A model generated the notes under the pieces. It was not told the DNA's origin, did no database searches, and was given only the letters and a program-made list of their open reading frames with translations. A DNA stretch of 64,000 bases from Geothrix campi. GTDB taxonomy: Bacteria > Acidobacteriota > Holophagae > Holophagales > Holophagaceae. The DNA is taken from positions 310,001 to 374,000 of the forward strand of contig NZ_JANHMP010000002.1 in NCBI RefSeq assembly GCF_024609265.1. Direction: 5' to 3'. Made by a program: the position numbers and the translations under genes. Shown here piece by piece: positions 1-10,623 of this stretch (positions are counted from its first letter, which is position 1; each line of letters starts with the position of its first letter).

Positions 1-526
<526 letters not shown>

Positions 527-595
527 CAGGGCTCCAACGATCGGATCGGGCTGGGGAAGGGAACGAGCATACCAAACCAGCCTGAGAGGGTCAGG

Positions 596-1063
596 TCACG
601 ATTCTTCAGGGGGATCCGCGGCCACGGCCTTCTTGCGCAGCCGGGGGCCGGTTTCTTCGGGGCGGAACTCTTTGCGGGCCGCGTCCAGGATGCCGTTGAG
701 GAATTGCGTGCCTTCCTGGTCGCTGAATTCCTTCACGATCTCCAGGGCCTCGTTGATGACGATGGGGAAGGGCACTTCCTTGACGTACATCAGCTCGTAG
801 AGCCCCAGCCGCAACAGGTTGCGGTCCACGGCGGCCATGCGGTGGATCTTCCAGTGCTCAGCGTACTTCGTCAGCACGTTGTCGATCTCGTCCATGTGGC
901 CGTGAACCCCGTCCACCAGACGCCGGGCGTAGTAGAAGGCGTCCCGATTCAGATCCTGGATGGCGTAGAACCCCGCAAAGACCTGGTCCGGCTGGTAGCC
1001 GGTAAGGTCCATGGCGTACAACATTTGAAGAGCGTACTCGCGCCCCCGACGACGGACACCCAT
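596..1063 (-). CDS. nusB: Transcription antitermination factor NusB
   Basis: NusB binds boxA RNA together with S10 (NusE) in rRNA antitermination complexes in the cytoplasm. The 155-aa all-helical protein starts with the typical basic segment GVRRRGREYALQMLYAMD and carries the C-terminal family block NEALEIVKEFSDQEG followed by FLNGILD. The length is usual for NusB, with a charged tail (RLRKKAVAADPPEES). Its ATG directly follows the TAG stop of ribH, with no spacing, so the two are almost certainly co-transcribed. A ribH-nusB order is common in bacteria. Confidence 0.96.
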   Translation of the reverse strand: MGVRRRGREYALQMLYAMDLTGYQPDQVFAGFYAIQDLNRDAFYYARRLVDGVHGHMDEIDNVLTKYAEHWKIHRMAAVDRNLLRLGLYELMYVKEVPFPIVINEALEIVKEFSDQEGTQFLNGILDAARKEFRPEETGPRLRKKAVAADPPEES

Positions 1064-1552
1064 CTACTTCCGCCCCTTGGTTCCAGCCTTCAGCGTGTGG
1101 GCGAGGTCGGCCATCTCGAGGACGCTCTGGGCGGCCTCCCAGCCCTTGTTGCCCATCTTGGCGCCGGCGCGGTCGATGGCCTGCTCCACGCTGTCGGTGG
1201 TCAGCACGCCGAAGGACAGCGGCAAGCCGGTATCCAGGGCCACCTGGGCCGCGCCCTTGGTGACCTCGGCGGCGATCATGTCGAAGTGGGGCGTGCCACC
1301 ACGGATCACCGAGCCCAGCACGATGATGCCGGCGTAGCGGCCGCTCTGGGCCGCCAGCTTGGCCGCCTGGGGCAGCTCGAAGCTCCCCGGGACGCGGATG
1401 AGGTCCATCTGATCTTCGTGGCCCCCATGTCGGAGGATGCAGTCCTTCGCGCCCTCGATGAGGCGGTCCACGATGAAATCGTTCCAGCGCGAGGCCACCA
1501 GCGCGAAGCGATCGCCGTCATGGACGCGGATGTGGCCCTCAAAGATCCCCAT
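1064..1552 (-). CDS. ribH: 6,7-dimethyl-8-ribityllumazine synthase
   Basis: This enzyme condenses 5-amino-6-ribitylamino-uracil with dihydroxybutanone phosphate, the penultimate riboflavin step, and usually assembles into a 60-mer or pentamers. The 162-aa protein shows [20 protein letters not shown] at the N-terminus, the substrate loop VPGSFELP and the catalytic region [15 protein letters not shown], with the conserved His. The ATG at 1552 is preferred over the upstream alternative at 1576 because the family N-terminus (G-x-F-E-G) begins there and a G-rich run lies 5 nt upstream. No other riboflavin gene is present in the window. Confidence 0.96.
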   Translation of the reverse strand: MGIFEGHIRVHDGDRFALVASRWNDFIVDRLIEGAKDCILRHGGHEDQMDLIRVPGSFELPQAAKLAAQSGRYAGIIVLGSVIRGGTPHFDMIAAEVTKGAAQVALDTGLPLSFGVLTTDSVEQAIDRAGAKMGNKGWEAAQSVLEMADLAHTLKAGTKGRK

Positions 1553-1609
1553 GGGAACCCCCCGAAAGGTGGTCAAGAACTGATGAGACTAGCACAAAAG
1601 AAGTTTGTT

Positions 1610-1718
1610 GCCACGGATGAACACAGATGAACACGGATTGGTTCCGTCTCATCTGTGTTTATCCCCCCGCCAACGCATGCGTTGGCGGGGGTCTAGGGTC
1701 TTGTCCATCTGTGGCGAA
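1610..1718. repeat. Interspersed repeat of the CCACGGATGAACAC type, copy 1, with an inner palindrome
   Basis: The left arm (1610-1638) is a tandem of GGATGAACAC/AGATGAACAC units. Inverted fragments of the same unit occur at 1650-1662 (ATCTGTGTTTAT) and 1705-1718 (CCATCTGTGGCGAA). Between them sits a 28-bp perfect palindrome at 1664-1691 (half-site CCCCGCCAACGCA). A second, more complete copy lies at 30959-31027. It fills the gap between the ribH promoter side and the acnB stop, so it may also act as the 3' structure of the acnB transcript. Confidence 0.8.
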
Positions 1719-1722
1719 TTCA

Positions 1723-4299
1723 CTACACCTGGACGGTGTCGGCGATCTCGCGGAAGTCCGCAATCTGGTCGAAGTTCATGTAGCGGTAGATGTCGCCCGC
1801 CTTCTGCCCCACGACGCCGATCTGGGCCATGTACTCGGCCACGGTGGGGATCTTTCCCAGCAGGGCGCAGATGGCGGCGAGTTCCGCGGAGCCTAGGTAG
1901 ACGCGGGTATCGAGGCCCAGGCGGTTCGGGAAGTTGCGGGTGGAGGTGGACATGGCCGTGCTGCCCTTGCGGACCTGGGCCTGATTGCCCATGCACAGGG
2001 AGCAGCCGGGCATCTCCATGCGGGCCCCGGTGCGGCCGAGGATGCCGTAGTAACCCTCCTGGGTGAGGACGTAGGCATCCATCTTGGTGGGCGGGGCGAT
2101 CCACAGGCGGGTGGCGAGGTCGGTCTTGCCGTCCAGCAGCTTCCCGGCGGCGCGGAAGTGGCCGATGTTGGTCATGCAGGAGCCGATGAACACCTCGTCG
2201 ATCGTGTCACCGGCCACGGCGGACAGCAGCTTCACGTCATCCGGATCGTTGGGACAGGCCACGATGGGTTCCTTCACGTCGGCGAGGTTGATCTCGATGA
2301 CGGCGGCGTACTCGGCGTCCGCATCCGGCGCCAGCAGCTCGGGCTGGGCGATCCAGGCCTGCATGGCCTTGATGCGGTTCTCCAGCGTCTCGCGGTGCTC
2401 GTAGCCGTTGGCGATCATCCACTTCATGAGCGTGATGTTCGAGGTCATGTACTCGATGATCGGTTCCTTGTCCAAGCGCACGGCGCAGCCGGCGGCGGAC
2501 CGCTCGGCGGAGGCGTCGGACAGCTCGAAGGCCTGCTCCACCTTGAGCTTGGGGAGGCCCTCGATCTCGAGGATGCGGCCGCTGAAGATATTCTTCTTGC
2601 CCTTCTTCTCGACGGTGAGCAGCCCCTGCTGGATGGCGTAGTAGGGGATGGCGTTCACCAGGTCGCGCAGGGTGACGCCGGGCTGCAGCTCACCCTTGAA
2701 GCGCACCAGCACGGACTCCGGCATGTCCAGGGGCATGACGCCCGTGGCGGCGGCGAAGGCCACCAGGCCCGAGCCCGCGGGGAAGGAGATGCCGATGGGG
2801 AAGCGGGTGTGGGAGTCGCCCCCGGTGCCGACCGTGTCGGGCAGGAGCAGGCGGTTCAACCAGCTGTGGATGACGCCGTCGCCGGGCTTCAGGGACACGC
2901 CGCCGCGGTTGGTGATGAAGGGCGGCAGCTCGCGGTGGGTCTTCACGTCCACGGGCTTGGGGTAGGGCGCAGTGTGGCAGAAGGACTGCATCACCATGTC
3001 GGCAGAGAACTGGAGGCAGGCCAAGTCCTTCAGCTCGTCGCGGGTCATGGGGCCTGTGGTGTCCTGGGAACCCACGGTGGTCATCTTCGGCTCGCAGTAG
3101 GTGCCGGGGCGGATGCCGGCCACACCACAGGCTTTGCCCACCATTTTCTGGGCCAGGGAGAAGCCCTTGCCGGTGTCCTTGGGCACGGCCGGTAGCCGGA
3201 AGGTGGTGGAGGCCGGCAGACCCAGAGCTGCCCGGGCCTTGGCCGTGAGACCGCGGCCGACGATGAGGGGGATACGGCCGCCGGCGCGGACTTCGTCGAA
3301 GATCACGTCGGACTTCACCTTGAATTCCGAAATGACCTTCCCGTTCTTCAGGGCCTTGCCTTCGTAGGGGCGCAGCTCGATGACATCGCCCATCTCCATG
3401 CCATTGACGTCGAGTTCGATGGGCAGGGCACCAGCGTCTTCCATGGTGTTGTAGAAGATGGGGGCGATCTTGGAGCCCAGGCACACGCCGCCGAAGCGCT
3501 TGTTGGGCACGAAGGGGATGTCTTCGCCCGTGAACCACAGCACGGAGTTGGTGGCGGACTTGCGGCTCGATCCCGTGCCCACCACATCGCCCACGTAGGC
3601 CACGAGGTTGCCCTTGGCCTTGAGGGCCTCCAGCTGCCTGAGGGGGCCCACCTTGCCGGGCTCGTCAGGGGTGATGCCGGGGCGGGCGTTCTTCAACATG
3701 GCCACGGCGTGAAGTGGGATGTCGGGGCGACTCCAGGCATCGGGGGCGGGGGAGAGGTCGTCGGTGTTGGTTTCGCCGCTGACCTTGAAGACCGTCAGGG
3801 TCAGGCTCTGTGGCACCTCGGGGCGGCTGGTGAACCACTCGGCCTCGGCCCAGGACTTCAGCACGGCCTTCGCGTTCGCATTGCCCTGGTCGGCCTTGGC
3901 CTTCACGTCGGCGAAGGCATCGAAGACCAGCAGGGTCTTCTTGAGGCCCTCGGCGGCGATCCCGCCCACGGTGGCGTCGTCCAGCAGGTCGATGAGGGGC
4001 TTCACGTTGAAGCCGCCCAGCATGGTGCCCAGCAGCTCCGTGGCCTTCTCGCGGGAGACCAGGGCCACCTTCTCCTTGCCGCTGGCCACGGCGGCCAGGA
4101 AGGCGGCCTTCACGCGGGCGGCGTCGTCCACGCCGGCGGGGACGCGGTGGGTCAGCAGGTCGAGGAGGAAGGCCTCCTCACCCTTGGGAGCGTTGGCCAG
4201 CAGGTGGGTGAGCTCGTCGGTCTGGGCCTCGGTGAGCGGCAGGGGCGGAATCCCGAGGGCGGCACGCTCGGCAACGTGTTGGCGATAGGCTTGCAGCAC
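1723..4299 (-). CDS. acnB: Bifunctional aconitate hydratase 2 / 2-methylisocitrate dehydratase
   Basis: AcnB interconverts citrate and isocitrate through cis-aconitate in the TCA cycle, and many members also act on 2-methylisocitrate. The 858-aa protein has the B-type order: N-terminal HEAT-like domain, swivel domain ([21 protein letters not shown]), then the catalytic core. The [4Fe-4S] cysteines are visible in [12 protein letters not shown] and in [10 protein letters not shown]. The start is set at GTG 4299 because translation then matches the family N-terminus ([13 protein letters not shown]) and GGGGAG lies 6 nt upstream; TTG 4305 is the alternative. It lies alone between ggt and the repeat at 1610-1718. 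Confidence 0.96.
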   Translation of the reverse strand: MLQAYRQHVAERAALGIPPLPLTEAQTDELTHLLANAPKGEEAFLLDLLTHRVPAGVDDAARVKAAFLAAVASGKEKVALVSREKATELLGTMLGGFNVKPLIDLLDDATVGGIAAEGLKKTLLVFDAFADVKAKADQGNANAKAVLKSWAEAEWFTSRPEVPQSLTLTVFKVSGETNTDDLSPAPDAWSRPDIPLHAVAMLKNARPGITPDEPGKVGPLRQLEALKAKGNLVAYVGDVVGTGSSRKSATNSVLWFTGEDIPFVPNKRFGGVCLGSKIAPIFYNTMEDAGALPIELDVNGMEMGDVIELRPYEGKALKNGKVISEFKVKSDVIFDEVRAGGRIPLIVGRGLTAKARAALGLPASTTFRLPAVPKDTGKGFSLAQKMVGKACGVAGIRPGTYCEPKMTTVGSQDTTGPMTRDELKDLACLQFSADMVMQSFCHTAPYPKPVDVKTHRELPPFITNRGGVSLKPGDGVIHSWLNRLLLPDTVGTGGDSHTRFPIGISFPAGSGLVAFAAATGVMPLDMPESVLVRFKGELQPGVTLRDLVNAIPYYAIQQGLLTVEKKGKKNIFSGRILEIEGLPKLKVEQAFELSDASAERSAAGCAVRLDKEPIIEYMTSNITLMKWMIANGYEHRETLENRIKAMQAWIAQPELLAPDADAEYAAVIEINLADVKEPIVACPNDPDDVKLLSAVAGDTIDEVFIGSCMTNIGHFRAAGKLLDGKTDLATRLWIAPPTKMDAYVLTQEGYYGILGRTGARMEMPGCSLCMGNQAQVRKGSTAMSTSTRNFPNRLGLDTRVYLGSAELAAICALLGKIPTVAEYMAQIGVVGQKAGDIYRYMNFDQIADFREIADTVQV

Positions 4300-4452
4300 G
4301 GTCAACTCCCCTGGAAACGCCCCTTGGCGCGAACGATATGGCTTTGGCGGGGCACCATCCCCCGCAGAGGGCAGGCATAGACTCCCGCCACGTCCATTCT
4401 ACATGGGCGATTCGGGAGGAGCGCCCACGGGCGCCGTCTTCGAGGCTAATTC

Positions 4453-6162
4453 CTAGTAGCCTGCCGCCTGGCCGTCCTTCCGCGACTCGCTGGCCCCGAA
4501 GTAGACCTTCTGCGTGGGGTCCCAGCGGATGGCCTGGTAGCCGCCGTAGCCGCCGAACATCCAGCCCACGCCGTGGCCGCGGTTCATCAGCTCGCGGACG
4601 GTCTCGTAGGGGAAGCCGCTTTCCAGCTGGATGGTACCTGGCAGCTTCCCCTTCTCGCCCGTGGGCTCCGGGGAGCCGTCGTGGCTCATTCGGGGGGCGT
4701 CGCCGGCCTCCTGGGCGTTCATGGCGAAGTCGATGAGGTTCATGACGATCTGGACATGGCCCATGGGCTGGAACTCGCCGCCCATGACGCCGTAGCTGAG
4801 GAAGGGCCGGCCGTCCTTGGTGATGAAGCCGGGGATGATGGTGTGGAAGGGCCGCTTGCCCGGCGCGTAGGTGTTGGCGTTGCCTTCTTCGAGATTGAAC
4901 AGCTCACCGCGGTCCTGGAGACAGAAGCCCAGGTCACCGGGCGTCATGCCGCTGCCCATGCCGCGGTAGTTGCTCTGGATGAGGCTCACCATGTTGCCCT
5001 CGCCGTCGGCGGTGGTGAGGTAGACCGTGTCGCCTTCCTTCAGGGGCGGGTGGCCGGCCTCCAGGCGGCGCGAAGCGCGGTCACCGATGAGAGCCCGCCG
5101 CTGGGCCGCGTAGTCCTTTGATAGCAGCCAGGAGAGCGGCACCTTCATGAAGGCGGCATCGGCGTAGAACTTGGCCCGGTCCTCGAAGGCCAGCTTCTTG
5201 GCCTCCGCGAACAGGTGCACATGCTGCGGGCTGCCGAAGGGGATCTTCGAGAAGTCGTAGCCCTCGAGGATGTTCAGCATCTGGAGCGCCGCGATGCCCT
5301 GGCCATTGGGGGGCAGCTCCCACACGTCGTAGCCGCGGTAGTTGACGCTGACGGGTTCCACCCAGTCCGAGTGGTGGGCCGCCAGGTCCTCGTAGCTGAG
5401 GAAGCCGCCGTTGGCCTCCATGTAGGCATCGATCTTCCGGGCGATCTCGCCCTTGTAGAAGGCGTCGCGGCCATCCCTGGCCAGGAGCTCCAGCGTCCGG
5501 GCCAGGCGCGGGTTGCGGAAGACCTCGCCGCTCACGGGGCCCCGCTTGCCGTCCACGGTGAAGGTTTCGAGGAAGCCCGGATACTTGCCCAGCACGGGCA
5601 CGCTGCGGTCCCAGTAGTAGGCGATGAGCTCGCTGACGGGGAAGCCCTCCTTCGCGTACTTGATGGCCGGGGCCAGCACCTGGGCCATGGGCAGCTTGCC
5701 GAACTTCTTGTGGAGCTCGAACCAGCCGTCCACGCAGCCGGGCACGCTCACAGGGAGCGGCCCCTGGGCCGGGATGTGCTTCAGGCCCAGCTTCTTGAAG
5801 TGATCGAGGGTGAGCGATTTCGGCGAGCGTCCGCTGCCGTTGAGGCCGTGGAGCTTCTTCGCCTTCGCGTCCCACACGATAGCGTAGAGGTCGCCCCCCA
5901 TGCCGCTGCCCGTGGGCTCCATGAGGCCCAGGGCCGCGTCCGCAGCGATGGCCGCATCCACGGCGGAGCCGCCCTGCTTGAGGATGTCGAGCGCGATCTG
6001 TGTTACCAGGGCCTGGCTCGTACAGGCCATGCCGTGCTGGGCGGCCACCTCGGAGCGGGTGGCAAAGGCCCGGCCCGTCACCCGGTCCCCTCCACGCAGA
6101 GGAGACAGGGCCATCAGGCCGACAGCGAGCGGAGCCAGGGAGCGGAGCAGCGGGGAGCGCAT
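4453..6162 (-). CDS. ggt: Gamma-glutamyltransferase (secreted, self-processing)
   Basis: GGT transfers or hydrolyses gamma-glutamyl groups, typically of glutathione in the periplasm. The 569-aa precursor has a signal peptide (SLAPLAVGLMALSPLRGG), the large-subunit blocks GGSAVDAAIAADAALG and EPTGSGMGGD, and the autocleavage region GDTVYLTTADGEGN near residue 390, where the Thr after Gly-Asp is the expected new N-terminal nucleophile. Small-subunit motif GSGMTPGDLGF follows. ATG 6162 has AAGGAG 5 nt upstream and is chosen over TTG 6180. The gene follows the metalloprotease with a 14-bp gap, so they likely share an mRNA. The motif is closer to YwrD-like GGTs than to the E. coli TTHYS form. Confidence 0.93.
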   Translation of the reverse strand: MRSPLLRSLAPLAVGLMALSPLRGGDRVTGRAFATRSEVAAQHGMACTSQALVTQIALDILKQGGSAVDAAIAADAALGLMEPTGSGMGGDLYAIVWDAKAKKLHGLNGSGRSPKSLTLDHFKKLGLKHIPAQGPLPVSVPGCVDGWFELHKKFGKLPMAQVLAPAIKYAKEGFPVSELIAYYWDRSVPVLGKYPGFLETFTVDGKRGPVSGEVFRNPRLARTLELLARDGRDAFYKGEIARKIDAYMEANGGFLSYEDLAAHHSDWVEPVSVNYRGYDVWELPPNGQGIAALQMLNILEGYDFSKIPFGSPQHVHLFAEAKKLAFEDRAKFYADAAFMKVPLSWLLSKDYAAQRRALIGDRASRRLEAGHPPLKEGDTVYLTTADGEGNMVSLIQSNYRGMGSGMTPGDLGFCLQDRGELFNLEEGNANTYAPGKRPFHTIIPGFITKDGRPFLSYGVMGGEFQPMGHVQIVMNLIDFAMNAQEAGDAPRMSHDGSPEPTGEKGKLPGTIQLESGFPYETVRELMNRGHGVGWMFGGYGGYQAIRWDPTQKVYFGASESRKDGQAAGY

Positions 6163-6176
6163 GGAATCTCCTTCTT

Positions 6177-8771
6177 TCAATCCTGGAGGTCTTCCAGGCC
6201 GGGCCAGCAGGTCTCGCTGGCCCGGCGAGTGGTGATCGTGGCACCGGTGGACGCGGAGGGCGCCGCGAACTTAGGATCGAGAATCCGGGCGATCTGGTCC
6301 TTCAGGTCATCCAGGTGGGCGCGGAGGGCCTTGTCGCCGCCGGGTCGGGACACCAGGGCCTGGAGAGCCTTCAGCTCGGCGCGGACCACGCCGCGGGTGT
6401 CGTCGCTGGTGTTCACGGGCAGCTGAGACATGCCGAGCCCGCCCATGGCCAGGCTGGGGGCCGGAGCCTGGTTCAACAGGTTGCCCAGGAGCTCCAGGTA
6501 GGCGCGCTGGAGGTTCCGCCGGGCCGGGGCGACCTTGGCCCCGGGGGCCTGCAGCTCGGTGAAGACGCCGCCGCGCAGGTCCGTCAGCAGCTGGGTGGCG
6601 GTGTAAGCCTTGTCCCCCTGCAGGGCCTCCTGTTCTTCCAGTCGGGACAGGCGGGCACGGTCCAGCAGGGTGGTCAGCACGCCGCGCTGTGCGGTCAGCA
6701 GTCGGACCTGTCCCGCGTCGGGCTCCAGCTTGGCCAGTAGGGCCGGATCCATCAGCCAGGTGGGCGTCTTGAAGACGGTCCCGTTGAGGTACTTCACGGC
6801 CTCGGCTTGGCGGGCCCGGGGCACGGGCGTGAACCGGCCGCCGTCCTGTCCGGCGTGCTTGTTCTCGGTGTCGAAGCCGCCCACGAGCACGGCCACGTGG
6901 CCCAGCTCCCGGCGCCACTGGCCCCAGATGGCCTCGTAGAGGTGGGCGAAGTCCTTGAAGTCCTCGCCCGGCTTCAAGGCCGCCTTCGGCAGGAACCCGA
7001 CCACGCGCTGGAGGTTCTTCGTGCCGAGCGTCGTGGCCTTCACGGCATCCGCGTCGCCCACGGCTTCGGTCTGCTCGCCAGGATCGACGCCCGCGCCGCC
7101 GGCGGTGGAGAACCGGAGCCAGGGCTCCGCCTCCTGGACCTTCAGCCAATCGTTGAGGGTGGCCTTCTCATCATCGGTGGTCTTCGCCGCGGGGATCGGT
7201 GTGTAGCCCCACTTCACGGCGAACTTGTCGTAGGGGCCGAGCTTCGGGATCAGGTCTGCAGGATCGAAGCCGTCTTCGGGTTGGGCCACGTAGTTGAAGC
7301 GGCAGTAGTCCATGAGGGTGGACACATGGCCCATCTTCTTCACCCAGGCCTTGTCGCGGATCTTCTCGAAGGGGTACTGGGAACTGGCCTTGAAGTTGTG
7401 GGGGAAGCCCAGGGAGTGGCCCACCTCGTGGGTCACGACGTAGGCCAGCAGCTCGCCCATGAGGTCGTCCGGCAGGGGCAGGGTCTGGGCTCGCTTGTCC
7501 AGGGGCGCCACCTGGGTGAAGTACCAGTCGCGCTGGAGCTGGAGGATGTTGTGGTAGATCACGATGTCGGCTTCCAGGATCTCGCCGGTGCGGGGATCGC
7601 TGATGTGGGGCCCGTAGGCGTTGGCGACCGGCGAGGGCACCCAGCGGATCACCGAGTAGCGGGCGTCCCCGGCGTCGAAGTCGGGATCCTCCTCCTTGGT
7701 GGGCGCCAGCTTCGCGACGATGGCCCCCTTGAAACCCGCACCCTCGAAGGCGGGCTGCCAGGCCTCCACGCCCTTCTTCACGAAGGGCACCCACTGGGCC
7801 GGTGTGGCGCGGTCGATGTAGAAGGTGATGGGCTTGACGGGCTCGCTCACGGCGGCGGCGGGGTCCTTCTTCTCCAGGCGCCAGCGGGTGATGTAGGTCC
7901 GGCGGGCGGCCTCATGCTCGGGCCGCCCGTAGTCCGTGTTCCGCACGCTGAAGAAGCCCAGGCGCTCGTCGGAGACGCGGGCCATCATGGGCTTTTCGGG
8001 CAACTCGACGAAGGAGTAGAACATCGCCACGGTGCCACTGGTGCCGGGCCGCAGCGTGGGCGTGCCGAAGGGCGAGGGCGCGGGAAGGGCCGTGGCGCCC
8101 GCGGGGCTGAAGGGCACGCTGTAGGTCTGCAGGGCTTCGATGTTGAGGTTGGCCGGGAAGGCCTTCACCTTGTCCACGAAGCTGCGGGAGGGGTCGAACA
8201 GCTGGGCGCCCAGCAATTGGCGGGCGCTGTACTCGGGGATCTCCGTGGTGAAGAGGCGGGTGACCTCGATGACGGGCGAACCGTCCTTGGCGAAGGCCTC
8301 CACGGGGAAGCTCATGAGGATGGTGTCATTGGTGGAGGCCGCCACAGCCTTGGCGATGGGCTGGGTGGGATCGGCCACCACCGAATGGGAGACCTGCTGC
8401 AGCAGCACCCGGTGCTCCTTCAGGATCCAGCGCACCGTGTCCGCATCGAGCACCCTCCCCGCATGGTCGATGTTGGCCGGGGTGCGGTTGGCGGAGACCA
8501 CCAGCAGCAGCTCGCGATCCAGCAGCGCCTTGGGGATCTCGAAGTAGAGCCGGCCCTTCAGCTGGTGGACCTTGATCATGCCCTCCTGGGACTTCGCCTC
8601 GGCGGTGATCACCTTGTCGTAGGGCTTGGGCTCGGCTGCCTCTGGCGCGGCCGCGGGGCGCGGCGCGGATGTGCCTCCATTGGCAGGCGGGGCCTGGATG
8701 GTGGGGCGCTGGGCGTTGAGCAGGCTGGCCGCGAGGGCCAAGGCGAGGCTGGTCAGGCATCGGGAAGACAT
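6177..8771 (-). CDS. Secreted zinc metalloprotease (DUF5117/DUF5118-type)
   Basis: This 864-aa secreted protein is probably a zinc endopeptidase. It has a signal peptide ending LLNA|Q, a linker, the N-terminal region typical of DUF5118/DUF5117 proteins (PYDKVITAEAKSQEGMIKVHQ), and a central metzincin-like active site HEVGHSLGFPHNF, where HExxH plus a third His binds zinc. The motif DPRTGEILEADIVIYHN precedes it. ATG 8771 has GGAG 5 nt upstream. The open frame extends to 9620, but the extension is antisense to the DinB gene and is rejected. ggt follows 14 bp downstream, consistent with extracellular peptide scavenging. The substrate is unknown. Confidence 0.9.
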   Translation of the reverse strand: MSSRCLTSLALALAASLLNAQRPTIQAPPANGGTSAPRPAAAPEAAEPKPYDKVITAEAKSQEGMIKVHQLKGRLYFEIPKALLDRELLLVVSANRTPANIDHAGRVLDADTVRWILKEHRVLLQQVSHSVVADPTQPIAKAVAASTNDTILMSFPVEAFAKDGSPVIEVTRLFTTEIPEYSARQLLGAQLFDPSRSFVDKVKAFPANLNIEALQTYSVPFSPAGATALPAPSPFGTPTLRPGTSGTVAMFYSFVELPEKPMMARVSDERLGFFSVRNTDYGRPEHEAARRTYITRWRLEKKDPAAAVSEPVKPITFYIDRATPAQWVPFVKKGVEAWQPAFEGAGFKGAIVAKLAPTKEEDPDFDAGDARYSVIRWVPSPVANAYGPHISDPRTGEILEADIVIYHNILQLQRDWYFTQVAPLDKRAQTLPLPDDLMGELLAYVVTHEVGHSLGFPHNFKASSQYPFEKIRDKAWVKKMGHVSTLMDYCRFNYVAQPEDGFDPADLIPKLGPYDKFAVKWGYTPIPAAKTTDDEKATLNDWLKVQEAEPWLRFSTAGGAGVDPGEQTEAVGDADAVKATTLGTKNLQRVVGFLPKAALKPGEDFKDFAHLYEAIWGQWRRELGHVAVLVGGFDTENKHAGQDGGRFTPVPRARQAEAVKYLNGTVFKTPTWLMDPALLAKLEPDAGQVRLLTAQRGVLTTLLDRARLSRLEEQEALQGDKAYTATQLLTDLRGGVFTELQAPGAKVAPARRNLQRAYLELLGNLLNQAPAPSLAMGGLGMSQLPVNTSDDTRGVVRAELKALQALVSRPGGDKALRAHLDDLKDQIARILDPKFAAPSASTGATITTRRASETCWPGLEDLQD

Positions 8772-8900
8772 GGGGGCTCCGAAGGGGGATCTGGCCCATG
8801 ATAGACAGCCTTGCATCGCAATTCGAGGTCTATGATCAGGCTGCCCTTTGAGCCATTCCTGAAGGGCCAGGAAGAATGGGACACTGAGCCCGAGGTGCCC

Positions 8901-9386
8901 ATGTCCTTTGATGCCGCCACCCGCGAAGCCCATCTCCTCCGCTACCGCCAGGGACCCGCGTTCCTCCGCCAGGCCTGGGAGGAAGTGCCGGCGGAGGCCC
9001 GCACCTGGCGCCCCGGCGAAGGCAAGTGGAGCGCCCACGAGGTGGTGGTCCACTGCGCGGATTCGGAGACCTACGCGGCCATCCGCATCCGGCTCCTGCT
9101 GGCCGAGCCGGAACCGCTCATCGTGGGCTACGACGAGAACGTATGGGCGAAGCGGTTCGACTATCACGCTTCTGATCCGGAGTTGGCCCTGCGGCTGATC
9201 GAGGTGGTGCGGGCCCATACGGTGGCCACGCTCCACCGGTTGCCGGACGAGGCCTGGGGCCGGATGGGACGCCACACCCACAGCGGCCCCTACGGCACCG
9301 ACGATTGGCTGAGCAGCTACGCGGCCCACCTGGAAGCCCACACTGCCCAGATCCGCAGAAACCTGGCGGCCTGGGGCAGCCGCTAA
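8901..9386 (+). CDS. DinB-family putative metal-dependent protein
   Basis: This is a 161-aa four-helix-bundle protein of the DinB/YfiT-like superfamily. Members bind a divalent metal through three His and include thiol transferases, but many have no known reaction. Visible family marks are RTWRPGEGKWSAHEVVVHCADSE in two parts (the KWS block and a metal His in VVVHCAD) and the C-terminal YAAHLEAHTAQI with the H-x3-H pair. ATG 8901 is preferred over upstream starts because GAGG lies 5 nt before it and the family fold begins there. It is the first gene of a short plus-strand run. Confidence 0.85.
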   Translation: MSFDAATREAHLLRYRQGPAFLRQAWEEVPAEARTWRPGEGKWSAHEVVVHCADSETYAAIRIRLLLAEPEPLIVGYDENVWAKRFDYHASDPELALRLIEVVRAHTVATLHRLPDEAWGRMGRHTHSGPYGTDDWLSSYAAHLEAHTAQIRRNLAAWGSR

Positions 9387-9455
9387 GGCTTCAGAAACGG
9401 TTGTCGCCACCTCGACCAAGGCTAGAATGGGCGACTTTCCACCCCAGGAGGTCCC

Positions 9456-9836
9456 ATGCCCCTCGTCCGCATCTCCCACCGTGCTGGAGTGACGGAGACC
9501 TATCGCCAAGCCCTGTCGGATGGGGTGCAGGAGGCCTTGGCCACGGCCGTGAACGTGCCCCCTGACGACCGCTTCCACATCCTTACGGAACACGCCACGG
9601 GGCTGATCTTCGATGCGCACTACCTGGGCATCGAACGGTCGCCCGAATGGGTGGCCATCCAGATCACCCTCAGGAAGGGCCGCACCGTGGAGGCGAAGCA
9701 GGCGCTGTACCGCCGGATCGTCGAGAACCTGGTGAAGGCCCCTGGCCTCCGTCCCCAGGATGTATTGATCTGCCTGGTGGAGAACGAGCTGGTGGACTGG
9801 TCCTTCGGGAATGGTGAAGCCCAGTATGTCCGCTGA
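9456..9836 (+). CDS. Tautomerase-family protein
   Basis: This 126-aa protein belongs to the tautomerase superfamily. Met1 is followed directly by Pro, the residue that becomes the N-terminal catalytic proline (MPLVRISHRAG). The beta-alpha-beta pattern with FHILTEHA and LVENELVDWSFGNGEAQYV at the C-terminus fits the longer, single-chain Tautomerase_2-type subfamily. The family handles keto-enol tautomerisation of small acids; the substrate here is not predictable. AGGAGG lies about 6 nt upstream of the ATG. Its last 11 nt overlap the next gene, suggesting translational coupling. Confidence 0.85.
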   Translation: MPLVRISHRAGVTETYRQALSDGVQEALATAVNVPPDDRFHILTEHATGLIFDAHYLGIERSPEWVAIQITLRKGRTVEAKQALYRRIVENLVKAPGLRPQDVLICLVENELVDWSFGNGEAQYVR

Positions 9837-10623
9837 CCTGGATCTGGAAGCCTACCTGGGACGCATCGGCCTCGCAGCCCCGCCCCGGGCGGATCTGGCT
9901 GGCCTCAGGACCCTGCATCTGGCCCACGCATCCAGCATCCCCTTCGAGAACCTGGATGTTCAGATGGGCCTGCCCATCCGCCTGGATCTGGCCTCGCTCC
10001 AGGACAAGCTGGTGCGGCGGCGACGGGGCGGCTACTGCTTCGAGCAGAACAGCCTGTTTCTGGCGGTCCTGCGACAGCTGGGCTTCGAAGTCATCCCCTG
10101 CGAGGCCAGGGTGCGCCGCGGCGCGACGACCCTGCTGCCCCGCACCCACATGCTGCTGCTGGTCCGGATGGAGGGTCTTCACTGGCTCTGCGACGTGGGC
10201 TTCGGCGGGGAGGGCCTGCTTCATCCCCTGCCGCTGGACGGGCAGGCCCATACCCAGTTCCTCAATACCTTTCGCGTGGTGGAGGAGGCGGTTGGGGAGC
10301 GCCTGAACGTCCTCCAGTCCTGGCAGCAGGGCGCGTGGGAGGACCTCTACGCGTTCCGGGCCGAGGAGCGCTTTCCTCCTGATTTCGAGATGGCCAACCA
10401 CTACACGAGCACCTACCCCGAGTCGCGCTTCGTGAAGACGCTCACGGCCCAGTTGTCGGGCCCCGAAGTGCGGCGCATTCTGCGCAACCGTGCCTACGCC
10501 GAGATCCGGGGCGACAAGATCGAAGGTCGCGAGCTGGCGCCGGAGGAGGTCATCCCCCTTCTGCGCGAGGTCTTCGGGATTGAGGTGATGGAGGAGGCGA
10601 GGTTCCGGGCTTTCGAGGGCTAG
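9826..10623 (+). CDS. nat: Arylamine N-acetyltransferase
   Basis: NAT acetylates arylamines and hydrazines from acetyl-CoA through a cysteine protease-like triad. The triad is complete when counted from Met at 9826: Cys71 (RGGYCFEQN), His108 (RTHMLLL) and Asp123 (LCDVGFGG). The length (265 aa) is normal for bacterial NATs. An in-frame ATG at 9811 is possible. The ATG at 9826 overlaps the tautomerase reading frame by 11 nt. The TAG stop is formed at the TA that flanks the small inverted-repeat element downstream; without the element the stop would read TAA. Confidence 0.93.
   Translation: MSADLDLEAYLGRIGLAAPPRADLAGLRTLHLAHASSIPFENLDVQMGLPIRLDLASLQDKLVRRRRGGYCFEQNSLFLAVLRQLGFEVIPCEARVRRGATTLLPRTHMLLLVRMEGLHWLCDVGFGGEGLLHPLPLDGQAHTQFLNTFRVVEEAVGERLNVLQSWQQGAWEDLYAFRAEERFPPDFEMANHYTSTYPESRFVKTLTAQLSGPEVRRILRNRAYAEIRGDKIEGRELAPEEVIPLLREVFGIEVMEEARFRAFEG

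Noticed and set aside
8772-9620. N-terminal extension of the metalloprotease
   Set aside because: The extra frame is antisense to the DinB-like gene, lacks family matches, and the true signal peptide and RBS lie at 8771.
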